A DNA stretch of 64,000 nt from positions 1 through 64,000 of the forward strand of contig NZ_CAKMMG010000001.1 of the NCBI RefSeq assembly GCF_927798115.1. The letters run 5' to 3'. The notes under the pieces are model-generated. The model did not search any database, was not told where the DNA came from, and saw only the letters and a list, made by a program, of their open reading frames with translations. Shown here in pieces: positions 28,588 to 39,395 of the stretch (positions are counted from its first letter, which is position 1; each line of letters starts with the position of its first letter). Source of the DNA: Paenibacillus auburnensis (GTDB taxonomy: Bacteria > Bacillota > Bacilli > Paenibacillales > Paenibacillaceae). The position numbers and the translations under genes were made by a program.

Positions 28588-28609
28588 AACCTTTATAATT
28601 TTTAAGGTT
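28588..28609 (+). promoter_or_regulatory. -10 element inside an inverted repeat, upstream of radical SAM gene
   Basis: A perfect -10 hexamer TATAAT (28594-28599) lies between the arms of an inverted repeat AACCTT (28588-28593) / AAGGTT (28604-28609). The -35 region is poor, as expected for an activated or repressed promoter. The arrangement looks like an operator over the promoter. The regulator is unknown. Confidence 0.45.
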
Positions 28610-28653
28610 GACCCTAAAGCAGAATATCTTATTTTTCAGGAGGACTATAGAGC

Positions 28654-29607
28654 ATGAGCATTAAATATAAAGCACTGGAGCTGGATAAACCGCTGACTTA
28701 CGAGCTGGAGGGCCTTGAGGTCGGTGTAACTTCAAACTGCAATTTCCGCTGTGATTACTGCTGCGCATACAATAGAAATGACGGGCAGAGTATTAACGGC
28801 AAGGAGGTTATCCGCATCCTGGAGGAGCTTCCGGGACTTAAGCGCGTCCGGTTATCCGGCGGCGAGGTGACACTGAAATTCGAGGACTGTGTGGAGATTG
28901 TGACCTACTGCTCCTCACGCGGGATTCAGACTCAGCTGAACTCTAACGGCAGTCTGCTGAATGCGGCCCGGATTCAGGAGCTGGTAACGGCCGGACTGAC
29001 TACAATACATATTTCGTTTAATTTTACGACCGCTGAGGCGTTCTCGAATTATTATAATATTCATCCTAGTGTCTATGACAAAATTAGAGAGAACATCACC
29101 ATGTTTGCCAAAACAGACGTGAATGTGGTTCTGGAAACCCTGCTGTTCAATGAAACGCAGGACAATATGCAGGAAATCAGCGACCATGTCTATGCGATGG
29201 GTGTACGGACGCATGAGATTCAGAACAGTATTATTATGGGTCACACCGGCTGGAAGGCGATCGCCGCGCAGGAGCAATTGAAGAATGCCGTTGCGGAGCT
29301 AATTGCTAACCGTAAAGAGGATACTACACTTTACTTCACCTGTATGGACCGGTTTATGGATAAGCTGGGTTTTGCAGAGCAGCCGGGCGTGTATTTCCCG
29401 CACTGTATTGAAGGCAAGAAACAGCTGCACCTGCACGGGAATGGCGACATCCTGATTTCCGAGCTGTGCCATCCGGTTATCATCGGCAATATTTATAACG
29501 GAACCTCACTGAATGAGCTGTATACCAACATGCCGGCACCGCTTTCGCAATTTTTGGAGAAGCTGCCTTGCCCCGCACTGGATGCTCTATTCCCGCAAGA
29601 AGTTTAA
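28654..29607 (+). CDS. Radical SAM protein with Twitch/SPASM-like C-terminus
   Basis: Radical SAM enzyme of 317 aa. The cluster-binding motif CxxxCxxC is C29-NFR-C33-DY-C36, followed directly by another Cys (C37). RLSGGEVT is the GGE SAM-binding element. The C-terminal part holds Cys in FPHC, a HGNGDI..SELCHP stretch followed by IGNI, and LPCP; this resembles the auxiliary-cluster region of SPASM/Twitch maturases or MoaA-like enzymes. GGAGG precedes the ATG. It is not part of a molybdopterin operon, and no precursor-like Cys-rich peptide with a ribosome binding site is adjacent, so the substrate is unknown. The neighbouring terminators on both sides make it a single-gene unit. Confidence 0.85.
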   Translation: MSIKYKALELDKPLTYELEGLEVGVTSNCNFRCDYCCAYNRNDGQSINGKEVIRILEELPGLKRVRLSGGEVTLKFEDCVEIVTYCSSRGIQTQLNSNGSLLNAARIQELVTAGLTTIHISFNFTTAEAFSNYYNIHPSVYDKIRENITMFAKTDVNVVLETLLFNETQDNMQEISDHVYAMGVRTHEIQNSIIMGHTGWKAIAAQEQLKNAVAELIANRKEDTTLYFTCMDRFMDKLGFAEQPGVYFPHCIEGKKQLHLHGNGDILISELCHPVIIGNIYNGTSLNELYTNMPAPLSQFLEKLPCPALDALFPQEV

Positions 29608-29639
29608 AGCGTTCGAATTCACATCCGCAATTACACAAG

Positions 29640-29667
29640 GGCCGCGGCGATTCTGCCGTGGTCTTTT
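29640..29667 (+). terminator. Rho-independent terminator
   Basis: GGCCGCGGC (29640-29648) pairs with GCCGTGGTC (29655-29663) with two G-U pairs, then TTTT. It ends the radical SAM gene. Confidence 0.75.
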
Positions 29668-29741
29668 AATTTATATATGTAAAGTCATGAACGTGTAACA
29701 TATTTCTGTAATACTTTCCGATCAAACTGAAAATTTTCATG

Positions 29742-29747
29742 TATAAT
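29742..29747 (+). promoter_or_regulatory. Isolated -10 TATAAT in the gap before the HExxH gene
   Basis: The 300-bp gap 29668-29971 holds a TATAAT at 29742 without a clear -35. Two small frames start after it (29739 and 29755) but neither has a ribosome binding site, so I read the stretch as a leader of about 220 nt or an unused promoter. Nothing else is recognised in the gap. Confidence 0.35.
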
Positions 29748-29971
29748 CATCAGCATGTTTACGGGTTTTTACTATTGCTGCTGGCCTGCATTTTCCAGGG
29801 GAGCTGCGGATTGGGTGATCTTCTCCGTCGTTGGCATCCTGCATATACAGGCGACGTTTTTCTATACAAGCATACAGATTCAGTGTTCTGCTGCCGAAAT
29901 AATAAATACGGAATACACGAAACATTACACTGCAACTGCTATCCTTTCCTAAAAGCTATGCGGCAAAGAAG

Positions 29972-30433
29972 GTGAATAAACTGAAGGATCAATTGTTTCA
30001 TCAGGTAGTAAGTGAGCTGCTAATGCGGTCTAACAGCCGGGTCCAAGTGAAAATAGAGGCTTGCTTCCCCGGAAAACGGCTGGTCGGCGGCAAATATCAT
30101 ATGGGCAGTCACACAGTTTACCTATATAAAGCAGAGATCAAGGAGCAATGCATCCGTTTATTCGGGTCTCTGGACCGGTTGGACGAATATATTGCGGTCA
30201 TTTTTGCCCATGAACTCGGGCACTCGGAAGACAAGGAGCTGAATGAGCTTGCCGCTCTTCTCGACAGCCCCCTTTCGGACAGGGAAGAAGCAGAGATCTG
30301 TTTGCACCTAGAAAAAAATGCATGGCGATATGCCCGGTGTCTGCTGAGTCATATGGACCCGCTTTTTATAGATCATATTGTTGGAGAATCCCTGTCAGGC
30401 TATTATCAGAGGCTCGAACTTAATACCGCCTGA
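29972..30433 (+). CDS. Small HExxH zinc-metallopeptidase-like protein
   Basis: Cytosolic protein of about 153 aa with a clear zinc-protease motif, H80-E81-L-G-H84 in IFAHELGHSED, followed by further acidic residues (E89, E92) that could give the third metal ligand. No signal peptide or transmembrane segment is seen. The size and a single HExxH helix recall ImmA/IrrE or SprT-like minimal peptidases, but I cannot assign it to one. The start is uncertain: GTG 29972 lies almost on AAGAAGG, and CTG 29981 would have better spacing. A neighbouring DNA-binding target, as ImmA would have, is absent. A 50-nt palindrome separates it from the convergent KGG gene. Confidence 0.7.
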   Translation: MNKLKDQLFHQVVSELLMRSNSRVQVKIEACFPGKRLVGGKYHMGSHTVYLYKAEIKEQCIRLFGSLDRLDEYIAVIFAHELGHSEDKELNELAALLDSPLSDREEAEICLHLEKNAWRYARCLLSHMDPLFIDHIVGESLSGYYQRLELNTA

Positions 30434-30444
30434 GAATTCTTAAT

Positions 30445-30494
30445 ATTAATCAAACAGGGCCAAACCTTATAAGGTTTGGCCCTGTTTGATTAAT
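30445..30494. terminator. Bidirectional terminator, perfect 50-nt palindrome
   Basis: Bases 30445-30469 are the exact reverse complement of 30470-30494 (core AGGGCCAAACC / GGTTTGGCCCT, centre TTATAA). The arms are A/T-rich outside, so the hairpin has a weak U-run in both directions. It sits between the convergent HExxH and KGG genes and most likely stops both transcripts. Confidence 0.8.
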
Positions 30495-30532
30495 TCCTGT
30501 TACCTGTACATTTCAAGTTAATATATTATAAA

Positions 30533-30760
30533 TTAATTATCATTGTTACGCTGGCGTGCTCTGGCTTCTCCGCCTTTGCGGCCTGCTTCTTCACGGCTCA
30601 TTTTGCCTTCATTGCCGTCGCTGTTCTCACTTCTTGCTTGTCCACCTTCACGGCCAATTTCCTGGTAGAATTCACGATCATGATTTTTGGCTGTTGCTTC
30701 CCCACCCTTACGTCCTGCTTCTTCACGGCTCATCTTATCATTCTGGTTGTTTTGTGCCAT
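30533..30760 (-). CDS. KGG-repeat stress protein (GsiB-like)
   Basis: Small, very hydrophilic protein of 75 aa built of three copies of the stress-induced KGG motif (EEAGRKGGE, QEIGREGGQ, EEAGRKGGE), like GsiB of Bacillus subtilis and hydrophilin-type general-stress proteins. No Cys, no membrane segment; it is expected to be intrinsically disordered and cytosolic. I start it at ATG 30760, 11 bp after GAGGAG; the upstream in-frame GTG overlaps that site. The upstream region has a good sigma-B-like promoter (see 30807-30831), which fits the family's known stress control. Protection during desiccation or starvation is inference from the family. Confidence 0.85.
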   Translation of the reverse strand: MAQNNQNDKMSREEAGRKGGEATAKNHDREFYQEIGREGGQARSENSDGNEGKMSREEAGRKGGEARARQRNNDN

Positions 30761-30806
30761 TACGAAATTCACTCCTCAGGTTGTGGTATGGTGTTGCATT
30801 GTTAAT

Positions 30807-30831
30807 TTACCCGTTCCCTGTAAAACGAAAC
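30807..30831 (-). promoter_or_regulatory. Sigma-B-like promoter of the KGG gene
   Basis: On the minus strand GTTTCG (30831-30826), 13-bp spacer, GGGTAA (30812-30807) matches the GTTTAA-N12-14-GGGTAT pattern of sigma-B promoters. It lies about 50 bp upstream of the KGG start. The alternative is a sporulation sigma-F promoter. Confidence 0.5.
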
Positions 30832-30834
30832 AGC

Positions 30835-30868
30835 AGTCCCTTTCTCTTAACGAGAAGAGGGACTTTTT
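30835..30868 (+). terminator. Terminator-like hairpin on the + strand
   Basis: AGTCCC plus TTTCTC (30835-30846) pairs with GAGAA plus GAGGGACT (30852-30864), ending in TTTTT. No + strand gene precedes it, so it may stop an antisense transcript across the KGG gene or act as an insulator. Confidence 0.65.
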
Positions 30869-30973
30869 GCTCAACTTGCTGGACGGCGGCCAAGGTTTTG
30901 TTAACGGAGTGTAAATTAAACCTTAAATTTCGACAAAGTATGATAATTTTCACCGAATTCCCCCATGTCATAT

Positions 30974-31000
30974 TAACTATCAACAAGAATAATCCGATAA
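30974..31000 (+). promoter_or_regulatory. Sigma-D (motility) type promoter of the chemoreceptor
   Basis: TAAC (30974-30977), 15-bp spacer, TCCGATAA (30993-31000) closely resembles the TAAA-N15-GCCGATAA pattern used for flagellar and chemotaxis genes. It lies 75 bp upstream of a methyl-accepting chemotaxis gene. The rest of 30869-31075 is AT-rich with no gene. Confidence 0.5.
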
Positions 31001-31075
31001 TAAATTAAACTATATTACATTATTTAGGGTGTTTAACAAGCTAGGATTAGACGAGGGCGGAAGGATGTTGAGAAG

Positions 31076-33109
31076 ATGAAGATTCGGATGAAGCTATCAG
31101 TTATGATGATCGCTGTAACAATGATTTCAACAGCACTAATGGGGATTTTTACGTATAACAAATCTACCAGTACGATTCTGAATCTCACCGATGCCTCTAT
31201 GGGGCAAGTCAATACCAACAAAGCACAGACGATTGAAGCGATGATCGACAAAGAAAAGCGGAGCATACAGCTGGTAGCCGGGGAAACAGAAATCGCCGAA
31301 GTGCTACTGGAAGAACAATCCGGTGCATTAGCCGCTGGCGATGAGCTTCAGACCGAGGTTAATACCAAGCTGCAGGCTTTGGTCAAGGATGCAGGCAACC
31401 TGGAGCATATGTTTGTGGTCAATATGAAAGGAATCATTGTTGCGGATAGCGATACCAAGCTTTTGGGCGCGGATCTAAGTGAACGGAATTATACAATCAA
31501 TGTCTTGAAGACGGCTGCACCGGTGGTTAGCGAAACGCTCAAGTCCAAGTCTACAGGAGCTTATGTACTTGCTTTTGTACATCCGGTAACCAGCGGTGGC
31601 AAGATGATCGGGTTCGTCGCTTCAGCGGTGAATGCGAACAGTATTATTAAGTATCTGGCCGATGCCAAGGTGGCGAATGCGCCTTCCTCTTATGCCTATC
31701 TGGTGGATGAGACTGGAAATATACTCTATCATCCGGATGAGGCCAAGATCGGAACACCGGTAGAGAACGCGCAGATTAAAGGGGTTGTAGAGCAGGTAAA
31801 AGCCGGGAAAACCGTTAAAGACGGTAACGTGCAGTATCTTTACAAGGGCGCCGAGAAAAAAGCAGCCTTTACCGTATTGCCTAATACGAATTGGACGCTG
31901 GTTCTGACTGGTGACCTGGACGAAATTACAGAACCGGTTCAAAACATGACGAACTATATCCTTCTGCTGGGGATCGGGAGCCTGCTGGTTACCCTGCTGA
32001 TCGGGATCATTGTGGCCACCCGGATCTCATCGCCGATTATTAAGCTGACCGAGCTGATTAATAAGACGGCTGAGCTGGACCTGAAATACGATAAGCAGTA
32101 TGAGCATCTGGTGAAAAATAAAGATGAGACCGGAACGATCGCCAAGGCGATGTTCCACACACGGGCGGTACTGCGGGAGATGGCCGGAAGCCTGGTGACG
32201 ATCTCTGCCAAAGTGCTGGATAATGCAGAGACACTTGAGAAGCTCTCCATTGATGTACGAGAGAATGCTCATGACAATTCGGCTACTACAGAGCAGCTGT
32301 CGGCAGGCATGGAAGAGACGGCGGCATCTACGCAGGAAATGACTGCAGCAATCCACGAAGTTGAGAATAATGTGCGCATGATCTCCAGCCGCGTCAAAGA
32401 AGGCGCTGGAGTATCCAGTGGTATCACTGAGCGTGCATTGGTACTTCAGCAGGATGCCCTTACATCCACCGACAATGCCAAACGGATCTATGAATCCGTG
32501 CGGGTTGAAATGGAGAAAGCCATTGAGCAGTCGGGGGCCATCAATGAAATTAACGTGCTCGCCGATACGATTCTCTCTATCACCAGCCAGACGAATCTGC
32601 TTGCGCTGAATGCGGCTATTGAAGCCGCGCGGGCAGGAGAGGCCGGCCGGGGCTTCGCTGTCGTGGCGGGTGAAATCCGCAAGCTGGCGGAGAAATCCTC
32701 TGAGACGGCTGCGGGCATCCAGGGCGTCGTCAAAAATGTATATTCCTCTGTGGAGCAGATGAAAGAGCATTCTGAGGCTATGCTAGTTTTTATAGATCAG
32801 AATGTATTAAGCGACTACGAACGGTTAACCGAAGTCAGCCAGCAGTATAATGATGATGCCTCCACGATCAACCAGCTGATGGGGCAATTCGAGGAAGCTG
32901 CCGATCATCTGAACGAGACCGTGTCCAGTATTGCCATAGCAGTCAATGAGGTTGCGGCTACCGTGAATGAGGGAGCGATCGGTGTGCAGGATATTGCAGA
33001 AAAAACTGCCGATATCGTTGAGAAGACCTTCCATGAAGCAACTATGGCTGACGAGAATACCCAGAGCGCCAAAGAGCTGCAGGGACTGGTGGAAAAGTTC
33101 AAAATATAA
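31076..33109 (+). CDS. Methyl-accepting chemotaxis protein with dCache sensor
   Basis: Membrane chemoreceptor of 677 aa. Domains in order: transmembrane helix at about 7-28, an extracellular ligand-binding region of the double Cache type (about 35-285, with [13 protein letters not shown] and [15 protein letters not shown]), a second transmembrane helix at about 293-316, HAMP, and a long cytoplasmic coiled coil. The universal hairpin tip ([21 protein letters not shown] then EIRKLAEKS) starts near residue 502 and contacts CheA/CheW. No C-terminal receptor-methylase pentapeptide is present. The ribosome binding site is AAGGA about 10 bp upstream. The likely sigma-D promoter fits motility control. 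The ligand is unknown; related Cache receptors often sense amino acids or organic acids. Confidence 0.92.
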   Translation: MKIRMKLSVMMIAVTMISTALMGIFTYNKSTSTILNLTDASMGQVNTNKAQTIEAMIDKEKRSIQLVAGETEIAEVLLEEQSGALAAGDELQTEVNTKLQALVKDAGNLEHMFVVNMKGIIVADSDTKLLGADLSERNYTINVLKTAAPVVSETLKSKSTGAYVLAFVHPVTSGGKMIGFVASAVNANSIIKYLADAKVANAPSSYAYLVDETGNILYHPDEAKIGTPVENAQIKGVVEQVKAGKTVKDGNVQYLYKGAEKKAAFTVLPNTNWTLVLTGDLDEITEPVQNMTNYILLLGIGSLLVTLLIGIIVATRISSPIIKLTELINKTAELDLKYDKQYEHLVKNKDETGTIAKAMFHTRAVLREMAGSLVTISAKVLDNAETLEKLSIDVRENAHDNSATTEQLSAGMEETAASTQEMTAAIHEVENNVRMISSRVKEGAGVSSGITERALVLQQDALTSTDNAKRIYESVRVEMEKAIEQSGAINEINVLADTILSITSQTNLLALNAAIEAARAGEAGRGFAVVAGEIRKLAEKSSETAAGIQGVVKNVYSSVEQMKEHSEAMLVFIDQNVLSDYERLTEVSQQYNDDASTINQLMGQFEEAADHLNETVSSIAIAVNEVAATVNEGAIGVQDIAEKTADIVEKTFHEATMADENTQSAKELQGLVEKFKI

Positions 33110-33120
33110 GCAATATTTTA

Positions 33121-33147
33121 CCCCGCCGCGAATCCGGCGGGGTTTTT
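33121..33147 (+). terminator. Rho-independent terminator
   Basis: CCCCGCCG (33121-33128) and CGGCGGGG (33135-33142), loop CGAATC, then TTTTT. It ends the chemoreceptor gene. Confidence 0.92.
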
Positions 33148-33289
33148 CGCCTCTCTTTTCAAATAAATTTGGGTTTTGCGGGTTCTTCCTGTTTTTTTGG
33201 TCCATAATGATAGTAAGGAATGCGTTTTCCGCCGGAATATGGGAACAGAGAGGATTAATGCTGCTTCTGTTATAGGGGGTGATACGGCT

Positions 33290-34528
33290 ATGTTTGAGAT
33301 TAGCCAGGTAGAGGAAGAACAGCAGGGGAGCAGCCAGGTGCGGCAGCTGCAGGAGAGCTTTTTGCAGCAGATGGTCAAGGAGGATTGGCTCAGTGCGGAA
33401 CCGGTCAGAACCCGGCTGCGCCAGCTCAAGCTGTCTGTGCTTGCGGGAGAGGGTTTGAAACTGCGGTATGCTGCAATCGAACTGAAGGTGCCGCAAGAGC
33501 TGATGGCTTCCAGGCACAAGCACCGGCTGCTTACGGGTACACTATTACAGAAGCTGTGCCGGGAGACGGCAGGCGGATGGAAGCATATTTACCCCTTCGG
33601 TGATGAAGCTGATCCGCTGCGGATGTATTTCCTGATTCCTTCGAAAGAGGGAGTGGAGCATGCAAACCGTACCGAACGTTTCATAGAGGAGCTGCTACAG
33701 AAACTTAAGGATATTATGGAGCTGGATTGCTCTTGTGCAGCTGGAATGGAAGTGAAAGGCCTGAAGCGGGTGAAAAATGCGTTTGCTTCCTGCCTGTGCG
33801 CCTTACACAGAACCAATACGTCAGTCTCAGAGAGTTGGGTAGAAGCCGGGACGGGTATGGTGATGACCTGGTTGTCCCCTGAAGAAGAGCGCAGGCTGGC
33901 GCAAATGATAGAACAAGCGGATTTAGCTGCTTATGAGCGGGAACTGGAACTTCTTTTTGAGGTCGGTGAACAGGAACAAATACCGTTTGACATCTCCATG
34001 TATAGGGCCATGCGGCTGCTGCTGCTCCTGACAGCAATAGCCCGTAAATTTGAATGCAGTGGCACGGCCTTAGGGAAGTTTATGTGGAACAGCCACAAGA
34101 CACTGGCTGCCTGTACCTCTCCTGAGGAACTGAAGCAGCAGCTGCATGAACGGGGACTGCTGGTAATGGAAGAAGTTACGCTGGCACGTAAGTCCAGCAG
34201 TAGCGCTCTACCCGAAGCGGTCAGAAGATATATGGAACGCAACTATGGCTGTGAGCTGCCGCTTGCTGCTGCAGCACAGCTGTTCGGCTTGGAGGAACAT
34301 AGCCTGTCACGCCAGTTCAAACAGCATGTGGGCATTCCACTGGCCGATTATGTTACCAAGATCAGAATGGCCAAAGCGGAGCAGCTGCTGCAGGCTGACG
34401 GTCTGAAGCTCCCGGAGCTGGCGCTGCTCGTCGGTTATTCCAGTCTGAGCCATTTTGTCAGCGCCTTCAAAAAATTCTGCGGCAAAAGCCCCAAGGAGTA
34501 TCGCGAACGGATCCAGAGAACCCGCTAA
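33290..34528 (+). CDS. AraC/YesN-type transcriptional regulator without receiver
   Basis: DNA-binding regulator of 412 aa. The last 100 residues form the double helix-turn-helix AraC domain (LPLAAAAQLFGLEEHSLSRQF and LPELALLVGYSSLSHFVSAFK, then GKSPKEYR). The N-terminal 300 residues are unrecognised but their layout is like the middle region of YesN-type response regulators, without a receiver domain. Start chosen at ATG 33290, 7 bp after GGGGGTGA; the longer reading frame to 33176 has no ribosome binding site. It stands alone between two terminator-like regions, so its targets are not obvious. Effector could be a carbohydrate, as for many Paenibacillus AraC proteins; that is only family knowledge. 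Confidence 0.85.
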   Translation: MFEISQVEEEQQGSSQVRQLQESFLQQMVKEDWLSAEPVRTRLRQLKLSVLAGEGLKLRYAAIELKVPQELMASRHKHRLLTGTLLQKLCRETAGGWKHIYPFGDEADPLRMYFLIPSKEGVEHANRTERFIEELLQKLKDIMELDCSCAAGMEVKGLKRVKNAFASCLCALHRTNTSVSESWVEAGTGMVMTWLSPEEERRLAQMIEQADLAAYERELELLFEVGEQEQIPFDISMYRAMRLLLLLTAIARKFECSGTALGKFMWNSHKTLAACTSPEELKQQLHERGLLVMEEVTLARKSSSSALPEAVRRYMERNYGCELPLAAAAQLFGLEEHSLSRQFKQHVGIPLADYVTKIRMAKAEQLLQADGLKLPELALLVGYSSLSHFVSAFKKFCGKSPKEYRERIQRTR

Positions 34529-34644
34529 CAGCATACGCAAGCACCGGAGGCAGCCTTACAGCGGGGGCTTCTCCGGTTAACTTGGTTGAATATTACAAGC
34601 AGGACTGGTGTGATATGGCAATAAAGAAAGCGCATACTTTTCTC

Positions 34645-34673
34645 TTGCTAAATCAATAAATTGATGGTATTCT
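34645..34673 (+). promoter_or_regulatory. Sigma-A promoter of the bgl operon
   Basis: TTGCTA (34645-34650), 17-bp spacer, TATTCT (34668-34673) with an extended TGG before the -10. Transcription would start near 34680, directly at the antiterminator sequence. Confidence 0.75.
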
Positions 34674-34680
34674 GACTTTG

Positions 34681-34747
34681 GGATTGTTACTGAAAAGGCA
34701 AAACCCAGGACATGTGTTGAGACATGTTTTGGGTTTTGCCTTTTTTT
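34681..34747 (+). promoter_or_regulatory. LicT antiterminator (RAT) overlapping terminator, upstream of licT
   Basis: GGATTGTTACTG (34681-34692) followed by AAAAGGCAAAACCC is a typical ribonucleic antiterminator target of the BglG/LicT family. Its 3' part is the left arm of a terminator: GGCAAAACCCA (34697-34707) pairs with TGGGTTTTGCC (34730-34740), the ACATGT repeats extend the stem, and T7 follows. Bound LicT stabilises the RAT hairpin and prevents the terminator, so transcription proceeds when beta-glucosides are present. Confidence 0.92.
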
Positions 34748-34822
34748 AATCTCACCACTTGTACTCACGATGGTTACAGAACTTAGGAAACGGAGTGGGT
34801 GATGTTGAAATCCTAATCTATA

Positions 34823-34837
34823 TGGAAGCGCTTAACA
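34823..34837 (+). promoter_or_regulatory. Candidate cre (CcpA) site
   Basis: TGGAAGCGCTTAACA resembles the CcpA operator TGWAANCGNTNWCA with one extra base in the right half. It lies downstream of the terminator and upstream of licT, where CcpA could act as a roadblock. Catabolite repression of such operons is known; this site is inferred. Confidence 0.45.
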
Positions 34838-34918
34838 TTGTCGGCTGGCCTGAGTTTTTTCGTCCAGTGTCTAAATCCTGCGGGTACATTATTTAGGGAT
34901 ATGGAGGAGGCAGCTTGG

Positions 34919-35755
34919 ATGATTATCAAAAAAATCTTTAACAACAACGCCATTGTAGCTAAAGATTCGCAGAAGCAGGAATTTGTAGTCATGGGCTGCG
35001 GGCTTGGCTTCAAAAAGAGCATTGGAGACGCTGTGGACGAAAGCTTAATTGAGAAGGTCTTTATACTCAAGCAAAAGGAAGCTTCCGAGAGATTTAAGCT
35101 CCTGCTGGAGGATGTCCCTTCAGAGTACGTATCACTATGCTACGACATCATAGAATACGGCAAGAATATGCTGCAGGTGCCTCTAAGCGAATATATCTAT
35201 GTTACACTCACGGATCACATTCATAATACATTCAAAATGTATGACGAAGGGATCCAGAACCCCAATCCGCTGATTTGGGAAATCAAAAAAATCTACCCGA
35301 AAGAATTTGCAGTCGGCTTAAAAGCACTGGAGTTCATTAAAGATTCTGCCGGTAAAGAGCTGTCGGAAGATGAAGCGGGGAACATCGCCCTTCATTTAAT
35401 CAATGCCCAGATCAACAGCTCGTATCATAAAACATCCGATGTGGCCGGCCAGACCCAGAAGATTCAGGACATTCTGAACATCATCAAATACACCTACAAT
35501 ATCACTCTGGATGAGAAATCAATCAGCTTTGAAAGATTTATAACCCACCTGCGCTTCTACTTCCAGCGGATTCACCAGAAGAAGAAGATGGAGCTGGAGG
35601 ATGACTTCTTACTAAAGCAAGTCAAGGCCAAATATAAGAATGCTTACAACTGTATGCTGAAAATAGAGAAGTACTTGAACACCGAACTGTCGGATGAGGA
35701 AAAGCTGTACCTGACCATTCACGTGCACCGTGTAACAGATCAGGCAACTGAATAA
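34919..35755 (+). CDS. licT: LicT/BglG-family transcriptional antiterminator
   Basis: RNA-binding antiterminator of 278 aa, the usual length of LicT. An N-terminal CAT RNA-binding domain (MIIKKIFNNNAIVA, about 1-55) is followed by two PTS regulation domains with the phosphorylatable histidines: H100 (TDHIHN) and H159 (IALHL) in PRD1, H210 and H268 (TIHVH) in PRD2. Phosphorylation by the cognate EII keeps it inactive without substrate; HPr-dependent phosphorylation activates it. Start ATG 34919 lies 8 bp after GGAGGAGG. Its targets are both RAT elements at 34681 and 35763, so it controls itself and the downstream transport and hydrolase genes. The gene order equals that of the known bgl operons. 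Confidence 0.95.
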   Translation: MIIKKIFNNNAIVAKDSQKQEFVVMGCGLGFKKSIGDAVDESLIEKVFILKQKEASERFKLLLEDVPSEYVSLCYDIIEYGKNMLQVPLSEYIYVTLTDHIHNTFKMYDEGIQNPNPLIWEIKKIYPKEFAVGLKALEFIKDSAGKELSEDEAGNIALHLINAQINSSYHKTSDVAGQTQKIQDILNIIKYTYNITLDEKSISFERFITHLRFYFQRIHQKKKMELEDDFLLKQVKAKYKNAYNCMLKIEKYLNTELSDEEKLYLTIHVHRVTDQATE

Positions 35756-35762
35756 CTATTTT

Positions 35763-35841
35763 GGATTGTTACTGGTAAAGCAGGCGAGACCAAAATAGAT
35801 AGTATGCTCTGTATGCTATCTATTAGGTCTCGTCTTTTTTT
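35763..35841 (+). promoter_or_regulatory. Second LicT antiterminator and terminator, between licT and the PTS gene
   Basis: The same GGATTGTTACTG start (35763-35774), then GGTAAAGCAGGCGAGACC. The overlapping terminator has GGCGAGACC (35783-35791) paired with GGTCTCGTC (35826-35834), an inner 9-bp AATAGATAG/CTATCTATT stem and T7 to 35841. It gives a second checkpoint between licT and bglP. Confidence 0.92.
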
Positions 35842-35859
35842 ATAAGAAATTTGAAATGA

Positions 35860-37767
<1,908 letters not shown>

Positions 37768-37790
37768 ACAACCTTATAAGGAGGAAATAA

Positions 37791-39254
<1,464 letters not shown>

Positions 39255-39287
39255 GCATTCAGGCAGCCAGAAATAGAACGGAAAAGC

Positions 39288-39317
39288 AGCCGTATCAGAC
39301 GAAGGTCTGGTACGGCT
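39288..39317 (+). terminator. 13-bp hairpin ending the bgl operon
   Basis: AGCCGTATCAGAC (39288-39300) pairs with GTCTGGTACGGCT (39305-39317), one G-U, loop GAAG. Only TTT follows after GGTGTGC, so termination may be incomplete. Confidence 0.6.
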
Positions 39318-39395
39318 GGTGTGCTTTAAGCCCACGGATATTCAATAGCATTCACCAGCCTCACAAACCCGATCTTCAGAAGGTTCAGTCCGGCC

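Noticed and set aside
29755..29952. 65-aa hydrophobic frame between the radical SAM and HExxH genes
   Set aside because: Starts 8 bp after a -10 hexamer without a ribosome binding site; composition not convincing. Considered and dropped as a possible precursor peptide for the radical SAM enzyme.
34535..34600. Terminator after the AraC-type gene
   Set aside because: ACCGGAG and CTCCGGT can pair over a long loop, but there is no T-run and the stem is short; not listed as a feature.
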